Shown one piece after another: positions 33,967 through 45,799 of a stretch of DNA of 64,000 bases (its first letter is position 1; the number at the start of each line of letters is the position of its first letter). The notes below the pieces were generated by a model, which saw nothing but the letters and a program-made list of their open reading frames with translations, searched no databases and was not told where the DNA came from. The DNA comes from Calcarisporiella thermophila CBS 279.70 (lineage: Eukaryota > Calcarisporiellomycota): assembly GCF_041956535.1 (NCBI RefSeq), contig NW_027192195.1, positions 35,731-99,730 of the forward strand, read 5' to 3'. The position numbers were made by a program, and so were the translations under genes.

Positions 33967-35892
33967 ATGTCTGCCAACGAGCACCCCGCCAGCCCCAAAA
34001 CGCTTCCAGTCCATGGAGCTCTTCACAGAGACGAACCAGGGGACCTTGAAAAAGGTGAGAGTCAACTGCACCCGCCTGTCTGGAGAAGGTCATTATGGAA
34101 AGTGCTGCAAGCTAAAAGTGACATCGATCCCCGCAGCTATTCCCACCAAAAGAAGACTGTGATACTGCTTATCATTGCATTGGCGGGAGTGATTGCACCG
34201 CTAAGCACTACCATCTACGTGAGCAAATGTTCATCAGATAACATGCAGCGCTAGTGAAGAAATCCACATGCTAACCCCACCCTTCCCTCTCTTTATTGTC
34301 TCCATTTTTCAGTATCCCTCCTTGTTAACGATCGAGAAAGAAATGGCGACTTCAAACGCTGCCGTCAATGCAACAGGTACCCGCCGATCTCCTCTTTGTT
34401 TTTTTACCATGGACAACTATAACCTGCATCTATCTCCTAGTTTCCATTTTTATATTTTGTACGGGAGCGGCACCGCTCGCTTGGGCGACCTTCAGCGAGG
34501 CATTTGGGACTCGCCGGTTAATATATCTCGTCACCTTTGCTATCTATGTGATAGCGTCCGTAGGCTGCGCGCTGGCAAACAACATATACACCCTCATCAT
34601 TCTTCGAATATTCCAAGCTCTTGGAGGTTCAGCCGTGCAAAGCCTTGGAGCCGGCACGATCGCAGATGTATGGGAAACTCATGAGCGTGGTTTTGCATTT
34701 GGGCTATTTTACATTGGACCCCTGGTTGGGCCCATTATAGGTATGGCTCCTGTGTGCCTTGCTTCCCGCTGACATCCTTGAGGCACTGACCCTATCTCTC
34801 CTTAACGGTATAGGTCCCGTGCTGGGTGGGTTCCTTGGGGAGTACATCTCCTGGCGGTCCACCTTCTACTTCTTGGCCATCTTCGGAGGGGTGGTGTGGG
34901 TCCTTATTCTCGCCGCCCTTCCTGAAACTTTTCGCTACTCCAAGCCAACCATCTCCCCCACTCCTACCACCAGCTCTGACGAAGAGGACCCTACCTCTTC
35001 GCCTAAGTCTCATCGACAGCATGGCACTCTAAACCCCTTTCGTAGCCTATTGTTGCTACGGTACCCCTTTGTTGTGCTGATCACACTGACGGTAGCGCTG
35101 TTGTATAGTTCTATTTATACCATCAACATCATGCTTCCACACCAAGCCCATGATATATACAGATTCGATGAATCCAAAACTGGACTGATTTATCTAGCCA
35201 TGGGAGGAGGTAAAATAGGCTTAGCGTAGCAGAGCGCAACTTGGCGGCATACAAGTTTTTTTTTCGCTAATCCGTCGAACCCTCTTTGCCTTTGGAAATC
35301 TATTCAGGTCTAATAGTGGGCTCTGTTCTCGGGGGCAAAATATGCGACTATTCCCTGATGCTTGCTCGCTCTCGCAAAGGCCACTCGACCCCCGAGGATA
35401 GGCTAACGTATAACGTATACATAGGAGGGCTGCTTTTCAGCCCTGCAGGCCTCCTTGTCTACGCTTGGCTAAGTGATGGGAGATATTCCATTGCCATTCC
35501 CCTGGTTGGCCTATTTTTTGTTGGCTTGGGAATTATGATGGTGGCCAATAGCACATCGACCTATCTTGTGGACGCGCTATCGAGCCAGTCCGCCTCTGCT
35601 ATGGTAAGTGTTTCGACCACCCACTCCCGACATTTTCTGGCATTTCATTGCTATCTTCTCCCTCAGTTTTTATTCATCACGGCTTCTCTCCATCCAATAG
35701 GCCGTCAACAACTTTGGACGCAACCTAATGGGAACCTTTGCCACTCTCGTGGGGCCTCTTTTAAGTAAGGCGATTGGCTACGGTTGGTTGGCAACCCTAC
35801 TGGCTGTCGCCAGCTTGGTCGCGGTCGGCTTGGCCCTTGTGATATATAAACATGGAGAGGGCTGGAGAGAGAAGGCCGGATTGAACGGCTAG
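33967..35892 (+). CDS. MFS drug:H+ antiporter (DHA1-like), 499 aa
   Basis: Six exons: 33967-34218, 34313-34376, 34441-34740, 34814-35209, 35308-35603, 35701-35892; consistent phases. About 12 transmembrane helices are visible. TM1 ends in APLSTTIYYPSL, typical of fungal DHA1 transporters. The loop after TM2 has ATFSEAFGTRR (motif A position), TM4 has RIFQALGGSAVQSLGAGTIADVW, and TM5 carries the antiporter motif C-like LVGPIIGPVLGGFLGEYISWR. The central loop is Ser/Pro/Glu-rich. It likely exports small molecules at the plasma membrane; the substrate cannot be read from sequence. Confidence 0.88.
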
Positions 35893-36239
35893 CTTTCCTT
35901 TGTCCACAAGCATTGGAGATTTTCCTTTATAGCCCAGTTGTCTATTCCCCTTGCTGTATCCCCCTCCCTCCAACGGTGATTGCTTATTGTTTCTAGTCGG
36001 CTATTTATATCTATTTGTTTTGTATATTGTAGTTTATGAAATGTCTTCAATCAAGGATTCTCGCATCGCTATAAAATACAAAGCAGAGTCTGTGGATGTA
36101 GACAGAGATTAGTAGGGATAAAAATAGAAGGATTACAAAGCAATCATGGCGAAAACAGTACAAAAAAAGTACAAAAAAAAATAAATAAAGCAAGAACGCT
36201 GGTTAAATATCACCAAGGGCGCAGATAAATACGAGCATT
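35893..36239. other. convergent 3' region, MFS transporter / UBC6
   Basis: About 350 bp, AT-rich, between converging stops; no gene. Confidence 0.5.
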
Positions 36240-37137
36240 TCATGAAAATCGTGAAACCAGTTTTGCTAGCAGCAAATATCCCAAAAGGGTGGCCAGCACT
36301 ACCCATCGCCTACCTATTACCCATGGCCTGCTCCCTCTATTGAGAGTTGCGATGTTTGCGGATGGTATGGGGGCCTTTCCCGTTGGCAGATTCAGCGCGG
36401 GGTTACATGTTCTCCGTGGGACGGCGGTCGTCTGTGCCAGCGAGATCGGCGGCGTGGGATCAGGGCTAATTTGCTGTGCACACATATCGGGAAAAACTTC
36501 GCGGAATTTGGCCGAGGCACGATTGAAGGCATGAGAGCGGGCAGCGTAGATGCGTTTGTCATCGTCAGAGGTGTTGATGCTTCCAGTGGTCACCTCGTTG
36601 CTCAACTAGACAAAGGAATAGGGTGTGTTTGGTCAATCGATGATGTATGTCAACGAAATCAAACAGAAAAAGAGGAGGTGCTGCTGGATTGCCATGCGAT
36701 GAAGAGGGAAAAGAGCACATACCATGAAGCTCAGGAGGCCATTTAGTATTGTTGCCACGCTCCAACTTGGATTCCAGCTGCTTGGGTGGAAATCACTCAT
36801 GGTCAGGCATAGTCGGGTGTTGACTTGGAATCGGCCATTGGGAGTAAACATCCGGATAGCAGGAGGCTTGAATGGATATTCCGGAGGAAAGGAGAGTTTG
36901 CCATGGTACTCTCCGCCCTGGTAGGGCGATTCAGGAGGGCCTGTCAATATGTAGTGCCTAGTGGAAAAGGAGGACAGCAAGACTAAGTGCCTAGGCTCAA
37001 TGATTAGGAAGCAAGGGCGGCGATTACCATTCCAGAATATTGGACTCCAGCGGCTTTGCAGTGATGTAGTCGGGGGGAGCACGCTGCAGCAGCATGTACT
37101 CTTTGGTCAGGCGCTTGTAAGCTTGTTTTGTGGCCAT
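36240..37137 (-). CDS. UBC6: Ubc6, tail-anchored ER ubiquitin-conjugating enzyme
   Basis: Three exons: 37137-37028, 36957-36723, 36605-36240; 236 aa. The start MATKQAYKRLTKEYMLLQ and the UBC fold (GPPESPYQGGEYHGKLSFPPEYPFKPP) are followed by the active-site block NTRLCLTMSDFHPSSWNP. In this class the catalytic Cys stands in CLSxSDFHPxxWNP instead of the common HPNIxxxGxICL. A Ser/Thr/Pro linker leads to a C-terminal tail anchor (WVVLATLLGYLLLAKLV). Ubc6 works with Doa10-type ligases in ER-associated degradation. It is divergent from another E2 gene, with starts 274 bp apart. Confidence 0.93.
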
Positions 37138-37410
37138 GATTCAGTAAAGGAAAGGGGAGGAAGGCAGAAGAGGAGGGAGAGGGGGATTCTTAAGGGCCCT
37201 TGCGCACGAAGGCTTGAAGAAATTGAGAAAGGAGCAAGATTCGAGGGGAACAAAATTTAATGAAATTTGGCGGTTCTTGGTATGGTTGAGATATCCGCAG
37301 CTCACCAATCAAAATCCCCGGGCACATTTCAATCACGCGTAAGGGGTGGCAAAAGGAGTGAAACAGCCATCGGTCGGAATCCTGAGCCCCTCTCCAATTC
37401 CGCAGCCAAG
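37138..37410. promoter_or_regulatory. shared promoter region between two E2 genes
   Basis: 273 bp between the ATG of UBC6 (-) and the ATG of the UBE2L3-like E2 (+). No TATA box stands out. The arrangement suggests joint regulation, but no specific operator is visible. Confidence 0.5.
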
Positions 37411-38058
37411 ATGGGAGTAGCGATCCGGCGGCTCCAGAAGGTGCGCGCTCCTTCCTAAGCCCGCTTGCCCTTTGGCCGGGATCGGCGGCATTGCCCATTC
37501 TCTAACTGCTTTTCAATGCACAGGAACTCGCCGACCTCAACACCGACATATTGCCAGGGATTAGCGTGGCACCAGTAGGAGATGACATGCTGAAGTGGCA
37601 GGGCTCAATACTAGGGCCAGTAAGTATCCTGACCAGTTCCGAGCTGCTCATCCCACAGCCTGCTCCCCAGCATGCCTCTCCAGCCCAAAGCTAACCCTTC
37701 CTCTATGCCCACCTCATTGCGGCTATAGCACAACTCCCCATATAGAGGCGGCCTCTTCCGCTTCGACCTCCATTTCCCCCCGGAGTACCCCTTCCGCCCC
37801 CCAACCATCCAATTCCGCACTCGTATCTTCCACCCCAACATCGACTCCACCGGCAGCGTTTGCCTCCCCATTCTTAAGCCCGACACCTGGAAGCCCGCGA
37901 CCAGGCTACGCTTCTTGCTTCTATCGATCCTCGAGCTGCTACAGCGCCCCAATCCAGATGACGCGTTGGTGGCGATGGCCGCGGATATGTATCGGAACCG
38001 CCCCGCGACCTTCAACCGGATTGCAAAGGAGTATGTGTTGAAATATGCAGTAGAATGA
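37411..38058 (+). CDS. UBE2L3 (UbcH7)-like ubiquitin-conjugating enzyme, 151 aa
   Basis: Three exons: 37411-37440, 37524-37619, 37729-38058. The first exon is 30 nt. The UBC fold reads ELADLNTDILPGISV, LKWQGSILGP, SPYRGGLFRFDLHFPPEYPF and RIFHPNIDSTGSVCLPIL, with the catalytic Cys in VCLPIL. The following WKPATR block and short C-terminal helices match UBE2L3/UbcH7 better than the Ubc4/5 class (which has ICLDIL...WSPA). UBE2L3-type enzymes can transfer ubiquitin to cysteine but poorly to lysine, so they serve HECT and RBR ligases. The RBR ligase at 11701-13670 is a plausible partner. Subclass assignment is from recalled motifs. Confidence 0.82.
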
Positions 38059-38679
38059 CAGTGGCTAGAGAATGGTTAGACGCCCCCATCTCCTCTTTCT
38101 CCCCCTCAATGATATCTTGTGTCGATAGCTACTATTTACCCCCACTAGATGTTACCTATGTATTTCTTTATAGTGCTGCTCTTTTGTAATATCATCTCTT
38201 CTTTCTTCCGCTTTTTTCCCCCTCCTTCAGGCATGGCTACCCTCTTGCCTTCTAATACAACTAAATTTACGGGCGAAATGAGTCGAAGAACTCCAGACAG
38301 GAGAAATGGAGAGGAAAAATATACTAGTACTTCATGATTTACAGAACAGAACACATTTTCCACTGGATCAGTGCAAACTAATGAAAAAAGAAGAATAAAA
38401 AAAGGCAACAAAATAAAAAAAAAAGGGGGGGGGGGGGAGAGGAGGGGAAGGGGATGGGGAGAGGGAAGACAAAGAAACTGCAAAAGAAAAGAAATGTGTA
38501 TAAAACGAAGCAAAGAGGGATATACGCATCAAATCAGAAAAAGGGGGTTATATAGATAGAATAGTAATATGTCAGAAATATCGGAGTATATAAAAAGATA
38601 TACTAAGGAGTTGAAACAGAGTCAGCAATAGTCACTAATCGCCCGCCCCGGTTGGAATTCACCCGCCCTCGCCGATGCG
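38059..38679. other. convergent 3' region with a 13-nt poly-G run
   Basis: 620 bp between the E2 gene and the GATA gene stops. Contains an A-run followed by 13 G (38425-38437) and purine-rich sequence. The ORFs here are low-complexity shadows. Confidence 0.5.
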
Positions 38680-39798
38680 TCAGTGCTCACCAACCAGCTT
38701 CAACCAGTCGTCCAGCTCTTGAGGGCCAACCTCCTCGCCGCCAAACTCCACCCCATCCCACAGCACCATGTCCACGTCTCCACCCTTCCCATACTCCGTG
38801 GCCTCCGGCACCTTCTTCACCTCTGTGCTCTCGCCTCCCCTTGCGTCCAGCTTGGCCTTCTTCGCGTGCGGCAATTTCCCACCACTCCGCCGCCGCTTCT
38901 TCTCATACTCTGAGGTGTCCTGCTTTAATGACGGGTCCGAGCTCTCGTGCTTCACGGGGAGGGCCTCGGTCACGAACTCGGCCGACTGGCTTGCGGTCGA
39001 CTTGCCACTGCGATACTGCGCCCCAACCCGCTGGGAAAATTGCAGTGGCCGGTGCTTCTGATACTGCTTATAGTACAGGCCGCATGCATTGCACAGCGGA
39101 TGCTTGCGGTCGTGGGTGCGGCGCCACAGAGGCGTCTTGGTGACGTGGCAGTTGTGGCATTCGAGGGCACGGGGGGGGCGGGTGCACGCCTTTTTCGCGG
39201 TCGCTGTGGAGGCGGGCGCGTCCGATTTGGGCCTCTTGGGTTTCTGCGACTTTTTCTTGGTGCCCGACTCCTTCTTCTCCAAGGGAGGCCGAGACGCAGT
39301 GGGGGACAGAGGATCCAGCGGGGTCAGCAGAGGGGATTGCGGTGATGATTTGCAGCTCTTCCCCTCATTTTCGCCCATGACCACCAATGGTGGCGGCAAT
39401 TCCATATCTCCGCCATCTCTTCCGACCATGCCCATTAGGTTCGGGATGGCCACCTCCTGGGGCAGCCCCCCGCCCACCATAGACCCCGCATGCCGCAGTG
39501 GCACACACGTTGGCACCTGTAACGGAAGCTGGCCGCCCTCGAAATCCTCCAGGAGCGCGCGATAATCCGGATCAATGCACCAGTGATCCTCGACGGTGGG
39601 GGGCTTCGCAGCGTCATGCACATTGAACAGAGAGGGCGGCAGGGAGGGCAGGTCGGGCCAACACAGGAATTCGCTCAACTCGACGTAGAGGGGCTGTGTC
39701 GGGGCGGGTGCGGGGGCATAGGCGAGGGTGAGGGGAAGGGATGTGGCGTCGTTCTCGGAAAACTCGCCCAGGTCCGAAGGAAAATAGTGGTCCGCCAT
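38680..39798 (-). CDS. GATA-type zinc-finger transcription factor, 372 aa
   Basis: Single exon. The DNA-binding finger is C-x2-C-x18-C-x2-[21 protein letters not shown] then [11 protein letters not shown], followed by the basic tail [13 protein letters not shown]. One finger is present, as in most fungal GATA factors (nitrogen, light, iron or sexual regulation). The N-terminal 150 residues are acidic and Pro/Leu-rich and may activate transcription. A lysine-rich patch precedes the finger ([17 protein letters not shown]) and a second follows it ([17 protein letters not shown]), likely nuclear-localisation signals. Which pathway it controls cannot be told. High G+C compared with the left end of the window. 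Confidence 0.92.
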   Translation of the reverse strand: MADHYFPSDLGEFSENDATSLPLTLAYAPAPAPTQPLYVELSEFLCWPDLPSLPPSLFNVHDAAKPPTVEDHWCIDPDYRALLEDFEGGQLPLQVPTCVPLRHAGSMVGGGLPQEVAIPNLMGMVGRDGGDMELPPPLVVMGENEGKSCKSSPQSPLLTPLDPLSPTASRPPLEKKESGTKKKSQKPKRPKSDAPASTATAKKACTRPPRALECHNCHVTKTPLWRRTHDRKHPLCNACGLYYKQYQKHRPLQFSQRVGAQYRSGKSTASQSAEFVTEALPVKHESSDPSLKQDTSEYEKKRRRSGGKLPHAKKAKLDARGGESTEVKKVPEATEYGKGGDVDMVLWDGVEFGGEEVGPQELDDWLKLVGEH

Positions 39799-40330
39799 GT
39801 CGATAAGGGAGGGGGGAAAGGATGCAAAAGTACGGGATTCAAAAAATGAAGAAGAGAAATAAAAGCGAGGATGGGTTGCTTAGAAGAGTCAGAGAAAACA
39901 CAACAATCAGACGCGTTGTTTAGCCATGGATTGGTGGTGGGAACAAGAAAATAGGGAAAAGAACGGAAGATAAGCAGCTAACCGGCTATATGGGGGTGGG
40001 AACAAAAAAAAATTGATCGGGAGCAATTGGTTGGGGAGCATGTGCCCGCATCTTGTACCTTTTTTACCCAAACCATAAAACCTTTTTTTACGGTACATAT
40101 TAAAGGGCTAACCTAACCTAATTCGCCCCGGAAGTCTCCCCCTCCTCCCAAGCCGCTTGTTTACCTGTGACTTGCATTTTTATTTACGATCGTATTTTTC
40201 TTTTTTTTTCATTTTCCTATTTCTTCGCCTACTTTTTTTCTTAGGGGGAGGTAGACTACTACGCTTGTAGCTCGACACCACTGATTCACTCGCGAAAAGA
40301 TTAGTTGATCAACCGTCGGCCAGTTCCACC
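39799..40330. promoter_or_regulatory. divergent promoter region, GATA factor / SET-NAP gene
   Basis: 532 bp between divergent starts, with strong pyrimidine tracts (about 40195-40245) just upstream of the SET/NAP ATG, typical of highly expressed fungal genes. Confidence 0.5.
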
Positions 40331-41005
40331 ATGTCTAAGGGCAAAGAGAAGGCAGCCACCATCGACGATAGCGCTTTGGAGCAATCGCTCACCCAGCTTG
40401 AGCAGGTTGAGAAGGAGATCGAGGCGGTCGACCGCGAGCTCGTGCAGCAGCAGGTGAAGCTGACCGCCCCCATTTTCCAGAAACGACGCGGCATTGTCGC
40501 CAAGATCCCCAAATTCTGGGTCCAGGTGTTGCGAAAGCACCCCATCACCTCCAGCCTTGCCAATGACGAGGACCAAAAGGCCCTTGAATTCTTAACAGAC
40601 ATCGAGGTCGTCCGCGACGCAGAAAACCCCGACAACTACAAGCTTGTCTTCACTTTCGATGAGAACCCCTACTTCACCAACAAGACTCTGACAAAGGAGA
40701 TCCAAACTGAGGGTGAGGGCGAGGAAGCCGAGAGAAAGGCCACCGCGTGCAAGGTTGAGTGGAAGAAAGGCAAAGAGCTTGTCAAGGCCGAGGGCGAGCA
40801 CCCCGGTGACGAGGACGAGGCCAGCTTCTTCGACTGGTTCGTCGGCAACGAGGATGTCGAGATTGCCGATATGTTCCGCGACGACGTCTACGCAAATGCG
40901 GTGCGGTACTTCTTGGACACTCCTGAGGACGACGAGGAAGAAGGCGACGAGGAGGACGAAGACGAGGAGGAGGAGCGCCCCAAAAAGAAAAACAAGAAGG
41001 AGTAA
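40331..41005 (+). CDS. SET/NAP-family histone chaperone (Vps75/TAF-I-like), 224 aa
   Basis: Single exon. A long N-terminal dimerisation helix (LTQLEQVEKEIEAVDRELVQQQ) leads into the earmuff domain: FQKRRGIVAKIPKFWVQVL, a KALEFLTDIEVV strand, YKLVFTFDENPYFTNKTLTKE and ASFFDWFVGNEDVEIADMF. The SFFxWF block separates the SET/Vps75 branch from Nap1. The acidic tail (DDEEEGDEEDEDEEEE) and a KKKNKK end are typical. It binds H3-H4/H2A-H2B and assists deposition or acetylation. Codons are strongly C/G-ending, consistent with high expression. Confidence 0.92.
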   Translation: MSKGKEKAATIDDSALEQSLTQLEQVEKEIEAVDRELVQQQVKLTAPIFQKRRGIVAKIPKFWVQVLRKHPITSSLANDEDQKALEFLTDIEVVRDAENPDNYKLVFTFDENPYFTNKTLTKEIQTEGEGEEAERKATACKVEWKKGKELVKAEGEHPGDEDEASFFDWFVGNEDVEIADMFRDDVYANAVRYFLDTPEDDEEEGDEEDEDEEEERPKKKNKKE

Positions 41006-41197
41006 GCGCGTTTTGAACTGCCCTCCATAATTATTTTAATCCTCTTTCCCCCCCTCTTTTTTTTTCTTCTTTTTGTGCCTTTTGTTTATTAGATTTATAT
41101 ACTTTCTCTTAAAAAAATAAAAAAAAATAAAAAAAGGAAATAAAATTTAGGCTTCATCCTGCATCTCTTGGCCGGGAATGCCCTCTATAGGGAAAGT

Positions 41198-43123
41198 CTA
41201 CTCTTCTGATGGCAACGGCTTCATGGTTGGAAATGCCAGCACCTCCCTAACGTGGGTCTCGCCCGCCAACATCGCAATCATTCTATCCATCCCCATCCCC
41301 CATCCACCGGTCGGAGGCAGCCCATACTCCAACGCATTGCAAAACAGCTGATCAGGCAGTGGCGCCTCAGAGTCGCCTTGCTCTCGTTCTTTGAGCTGCT
41401 TTGCAAATCTCCTCCGCTGTTCGTCCGGATCGTTCAGTTCTTCGTACGCATTGACAATCTCCTTGCCGCCAACAAAGAGTTCAAATCGAGCCGAGAGTTC
41501 CCGCTAGCATAAACAATTCATATCCACCACAGGATGCAATTAATAAATCGAATAAACAAACTAAAAACAACAAAATCAGCTCATAAACCGAGCCGGTCAG
41601 CTTACCCCATTGATCAAGGCCGATTTGGCCAGCGGACTCATGACCACTGGATGATGGCACAAGAAGGTTGGCTGAGTACACTCCGGTTCAATGAGATGAG
41701 ATATCAGTTTGTCAAGAAGGCGGGGTATCGTGTGGGGTTCGGGGACATGGATGTGTAGTCGGTGGCAAATGTTGAGGAGAGGGTCGACAGCCTCTATAAT
41801 GACACCATTTGCAACCTCAAATAAGCTACCCCTGTTTTCTTAAGGCTTCATCTTGAGAAAGCTTACCCTCCCGCTCCAGCTCCGGCAACTTGTCTCCAAG
41901 CTTCCGCTCCAACGCCTCCACCACGTCTATCCTACGGTACGGTGGGGTAAAATCCAACCCGCCTACTTTGAGACCCCCTGTGATCGACAGCACCATTTTC
42001 GACACCATGTCTTCAGTCATTTGGATCAAGTCTTCAAGGCTGGCATACGCCATATAGAGCTCACAAGTCGTGAACTCGGGATTGTGATCGGCGTCAATTC
42101 CCTCGTTTCGAAACTGCTTTCCCAGCTCGTAGACCTTATCTATTCCACCAATAACTAGCTGCTTCAAATAGAGCTCGGGCGCGATACGCATCTGCATGGA
42201 CATGTCGAGTGCATTCGCGTAGGTGCTGAACGGACGAGCATTTGCGCCCCCCGACTGCGGCGAAAGAACCGGGGTCTCGACCTCGAGGAAATCCAGTTGA
42301 TCGAGGTAGCTTCGGACGAACCGGATGGCTTGGGCCCGAGTGCGGAGATTATGAACGCTCTTAGGGTTCACCAGGAGGTCGATATGGCGATTGCGAAACC
42401 TTTTATCCTTTGGATACAATTCCCCCCATGATTAGGCTCTGGAGATAAAAAACCGCCCAATGGGATGGGGGAAATATACGAGCAGCAGACCGCTAGAACT
42501 TACCGGCTCTTTCAACAAGGATCGCGTCGGGATGTCGTGATAGCATGGCGCCAAGAGCTCCAAGCGATCCGTCACAAACACACTCATCTGGCCGGTCTTG
42601 GTCTTTCCGGGAAAACCGGTCACAGAAACAATGTCGCTTCGGTTCAGTGCCTTTATGGCCGTTTGCCATTGCTCGTCCGTTCCAACAAAACTGCGCCGCG
42701 ATGCTACCACTTGTATCACATGCCCATCTTGCACAATGTCATAAAAGATAAGTTTTGAACTTGATTCTCGTATTGAGCTTATTCTCCCTGCGACCCATTG
42801 ACATCGGAAATTACAAAAATTCATAATGAGAATTTCTCATTGAAGGTAAATGTGACGGACTTACCGGCAATAGTAACGGCCTCCTGCATCTTTTCCCCAC
42901 TAGCTATCTCATTCCACCGCCGAAACACCTCCTGAACAGACAGAAAACTGGGTCGCCCATGGGAAGAGAAACGAGGATATGGGTCCACATGCAATCGTTG
43001 AAACTCTTGCTGCCGTTGTAACTTTTGTGTAGACGGCGTTGAATAGTGTCTAAACGAGTAGAGGTGAGAGGGAGGTTTGGCGGTACGGGGAAGAAGCGAT
43101 CGCACCACGCCTGCTATCCGCAT
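41198..43123 (-). CDS. MSK1: mitochondrial lysyl-tRNA synthetase (class II), 525 aa
   Basis: Five exons: 43123-42865, 42787-42504, 42407-41867, 41793-41606, 41503-41198; phases close. The N-terminus [20 protein letters not shown] with RHYST is a mitochondrial presequence. The OB-fold anticodon domain reads [18 protein letters not shown]...[14 protein letters not shown]. The catalytic core has FLEVETPVL (motif 1 region), [20 protein letters not shown] (motif 2), [20 protein letters not shown] plus ELNDPDEQ, and [15 protein letters not shown] (motif 3). The gene symbol follows the yeast mitochondrial enzyme. The acceptor of exon 3 (CCAAAG) was chosen because the nearer AG gives a stop. Class II LysRS motifs exclude AspRS/AsnRS. 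Confidence 0.88.
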
Positions 43124-45338
43124 TCTCGTCGTGAGGGCTTAGGAGTCGTTTATCCGGGATTTTTGTTGTTAAAGGATCTTGCCTTAAGCACAAGCCACTC
43201 ATGCCATTTCGGACGCGAGCTGACAGACGGGGCTTCAAAAACCTCCCCGTCTCCCAAGACAAACCATTCTCTTTATCCGATATGAACATATATGTGCTAT
43301 TCATTGCCTCAATCGTCAATTCATTTGACTCTGTTGGGAATTCACCCCCTGCTGTGGCTTTAAAGAGATGCAATCCAAGGTTTTAAGAGCTCGTGGCCAA
43401 TTCTGGTGAGGCTGCACCAGGGAGCAAGAAGGCAAATTCAAATATAGCCTAGAGGCCGAATGTATGTATCTCATTTCCCCTTCTAGAGCGTAGGCTTTCT
43501 CGGATATTACATTGGCTCTCCTCCGTGAACTCGTGGCCAAAATCTGTCTGCACGATCTCGGTATTATTGCCTCTCCCGTTGCTTATTTAATTTTTTCTAG
43601 AAAGCTGTTTATACTGACGGAACAAAAAATGAAATCATAGGCAAAAGGTTCTCCTGACACATTCCACCGCCAACTGCATCGGCGAATTGGATGCTTAGAA
43701 AAGGACTTTGGTAATAACTCATCCTTCTCGCCATCGCGTCTGGCTTTGATAGACGTCAGCCGTTTCCATCGCCGCGTAAACGAGCTTTACATCTTGATCA
43801 ACCTACTTGGTTCATTCCACGTGCCCCAGGAGGCGATTAACATACCGCCATCTGTGCATGGCTTGTATGCCTCACTGACATCTTTCACCTTTCCTGACTT
43901 AAACAGGGAAGAAGTAGCCGGGCGGCTGTGGTGGGTGTAATTAGGTTGTTGAGACCGGCTGGATATCGAGAGTAATGCAAGCTCCATGGAAGGAAACTTT
44001 CGTGGATTGGACCCAAACTTTGTAGGAACCCGCGGTATGACTTGAAGGGAAACTGGAGGATGAACAAGTATCTAGATATTTCCACCTGCTTGCTAAGACA
44101 TGAAAAACAAAAAAAAGGCTGCATGGAATAAGATAACCGCAAATTCCGAAGACCGAAGGTCGTTGCCAGAAGTCAACCTCCCTCATGATTTTTGCTTTTT
44201 CTGGCTTTTCTCCTGCAATGCCAAGGTTGGAAGATTATGCGTCGTATTTTTTGGGTTAGGGCAAACTAACCTAACACATGACAACACATCCCAACCCCAA
44301 AAAAAAATCGCCGAAGCTGCGAAGGTTTGCCGCTAAACCGAAAATATTCGGCTGTGTTCTATCCCAATATTCTGTTCCTTGTCCAGAAGAACAAAAAATC
44401 CAACGTCTTGTCATAAACCTGTTTCTGGGGTCCAAACATAATCCTGACATAATCCCACCCGAGTCCATTTCATTGAAGGATGCGCGCTCGCCTATCCTGT
44501 CATCCGTCAAGACAGACTATGTTTGTTTTCGATGCACGGGAAGTGGGCATAATAACGTGCCCCCCCTCCCTCCCTTCCTCCTTAATACTGATAATATTAA
44601 TAATGCTTTGCATGGTTGGCACCATTTCTCCTCACCAGCCCACCCGTTCATTCCGCACTATCAGGCGACTTGCCGTCAAGCAGAAAGCAAAAAAAAAATT
44701 AAAAGCATCACGTCTAGGATAGCCATGATTGTGTTTTGTCATTGCAGATATCTTTACTCGCCCAACCTCACCCCTTCTCCCTCCCCCTTTGGCTTTTGAC
44801 TTGCACGCAAGATTTGGCATATATTTCCCACAGTGGAAATTTTTCCACTAGGCACTTTCATAGGCCAACACGAATATAGGATTCAATACAAAAAAGAAAA
44901 TAATAACAAAAGATGGATAAGATAAAAAGCAGGAAGCCGGGTTAAGCAATGTTTCGACCCTAATATTTTTGGGAGAGGGAAGGGGGGGTGAGAAGCTCTC
45001 CCTAGCCTCGCCCGACCCCACCCTCCCCCAATTTTCACTTAACTTTGCATATCGTAAGTACCTGAGGAATGAACCTCGTTCGAGGAAGTCGCGTGCCAAA
45101 TGCTTTTAGTACTCGCCATTTTTTTATGTTGGCCAAACCACCCTCGTTAGGACTCCGGGTAGATAATTTTGGCTTTCTGATGACCTTGGATGCGTCTCTT
45201 TCGCAGGATAATGTTAGAGTTTTCACGCTCGCGCTCCCTCTGTTTCCTTACCTCATTATTACTTCTCACACATCCACACGAGGGAAAAAAAATTATGCTC
45301 GTGACCCACTCCTTTACTTCGAAGGGTTGGCGAAAGGA

Positions 45339-45347
45339 TATAAAAAG
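45339..45347 (+). promoter_or_regulatory. TATA box followed by pyrimidine-rich start region
   Basis: TATAAAAAG lies about 155 nt upstream of a CACCATG context at 45494, with TCTTCTCTTC-type pyrimidine tracts between. The layout resembles a strong fungal promoter. The ATG opens a 10-codon exon ending at a GTGAGC donor (45494-45523), but I could not find a convincing second exon. Confidence 0.35.
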
Positions 45348-45786
45348 AGGCGAAACCCAAAGAAACCCTTTTAATATCCACCCTTCTCTTCTCTTCAAAG
45401 ACGGCTAAAGGCCCTTTTCTCCTCACTGTTGTCTCCACCACTGATCTCTGATCTCCTGTACCTGAAGCTTGCTCTCTCGCCCCCTTCTTCACCATGTTGC
45501 GAACAATAAACCATCGATTCAACGTGAGCCGTGATCCTTGGCCTCCACTTCCACACATGCCTCTTCCGCCAAAGCCCCCCACCTCTCAAAATTAGGGCCA
45601 TTGTAGTTTTTTGATTTTCGGGCTTAATTTCTAGCCTTTGGTTCGGCAATCTCGATATTCTTGAATTGTTGTTGGTTTGAAGATCATGCCCCTTGATACT
45701 TCTTTTTGCTTTTGCATATTCCATATATACTCTATCATATATGTTGTTTTCTATTCTATTACATTCTACGGCCCTCTCTTCCATCG

Positions 45787-45799
45787 CCCCCCCCCCCCC
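45787..45799. repeat. poly-C run (13)
   Basis: Thirteen C in a row inside a longer pyrimidine-rich strand. Confidence 0.9.

Noticed and set aside
38652-39565. Several plus-strand ORFs over the GATA gene
   Set aside because: High-GC shadows; the minus strand encodes the intact GATA finger in one 372-aa frame.
43050-43540. Two overlapping minus-strand ORFs (74 and 107 aa) upstream of LysRS that could be joined by a frame change
   Set aside because: No recognisable domain, no good splice, and the second overlaps the LysRS start in another frame. Left as unsupported.
44278-44799. 173-aa plus-strand ORF with a CxxC...H-like segment
   Set aside because: Pro/Ser/Ile-rich, with no complete zinc knuckle, no intron or promoter logic; probably chance in CT-rich DNA.
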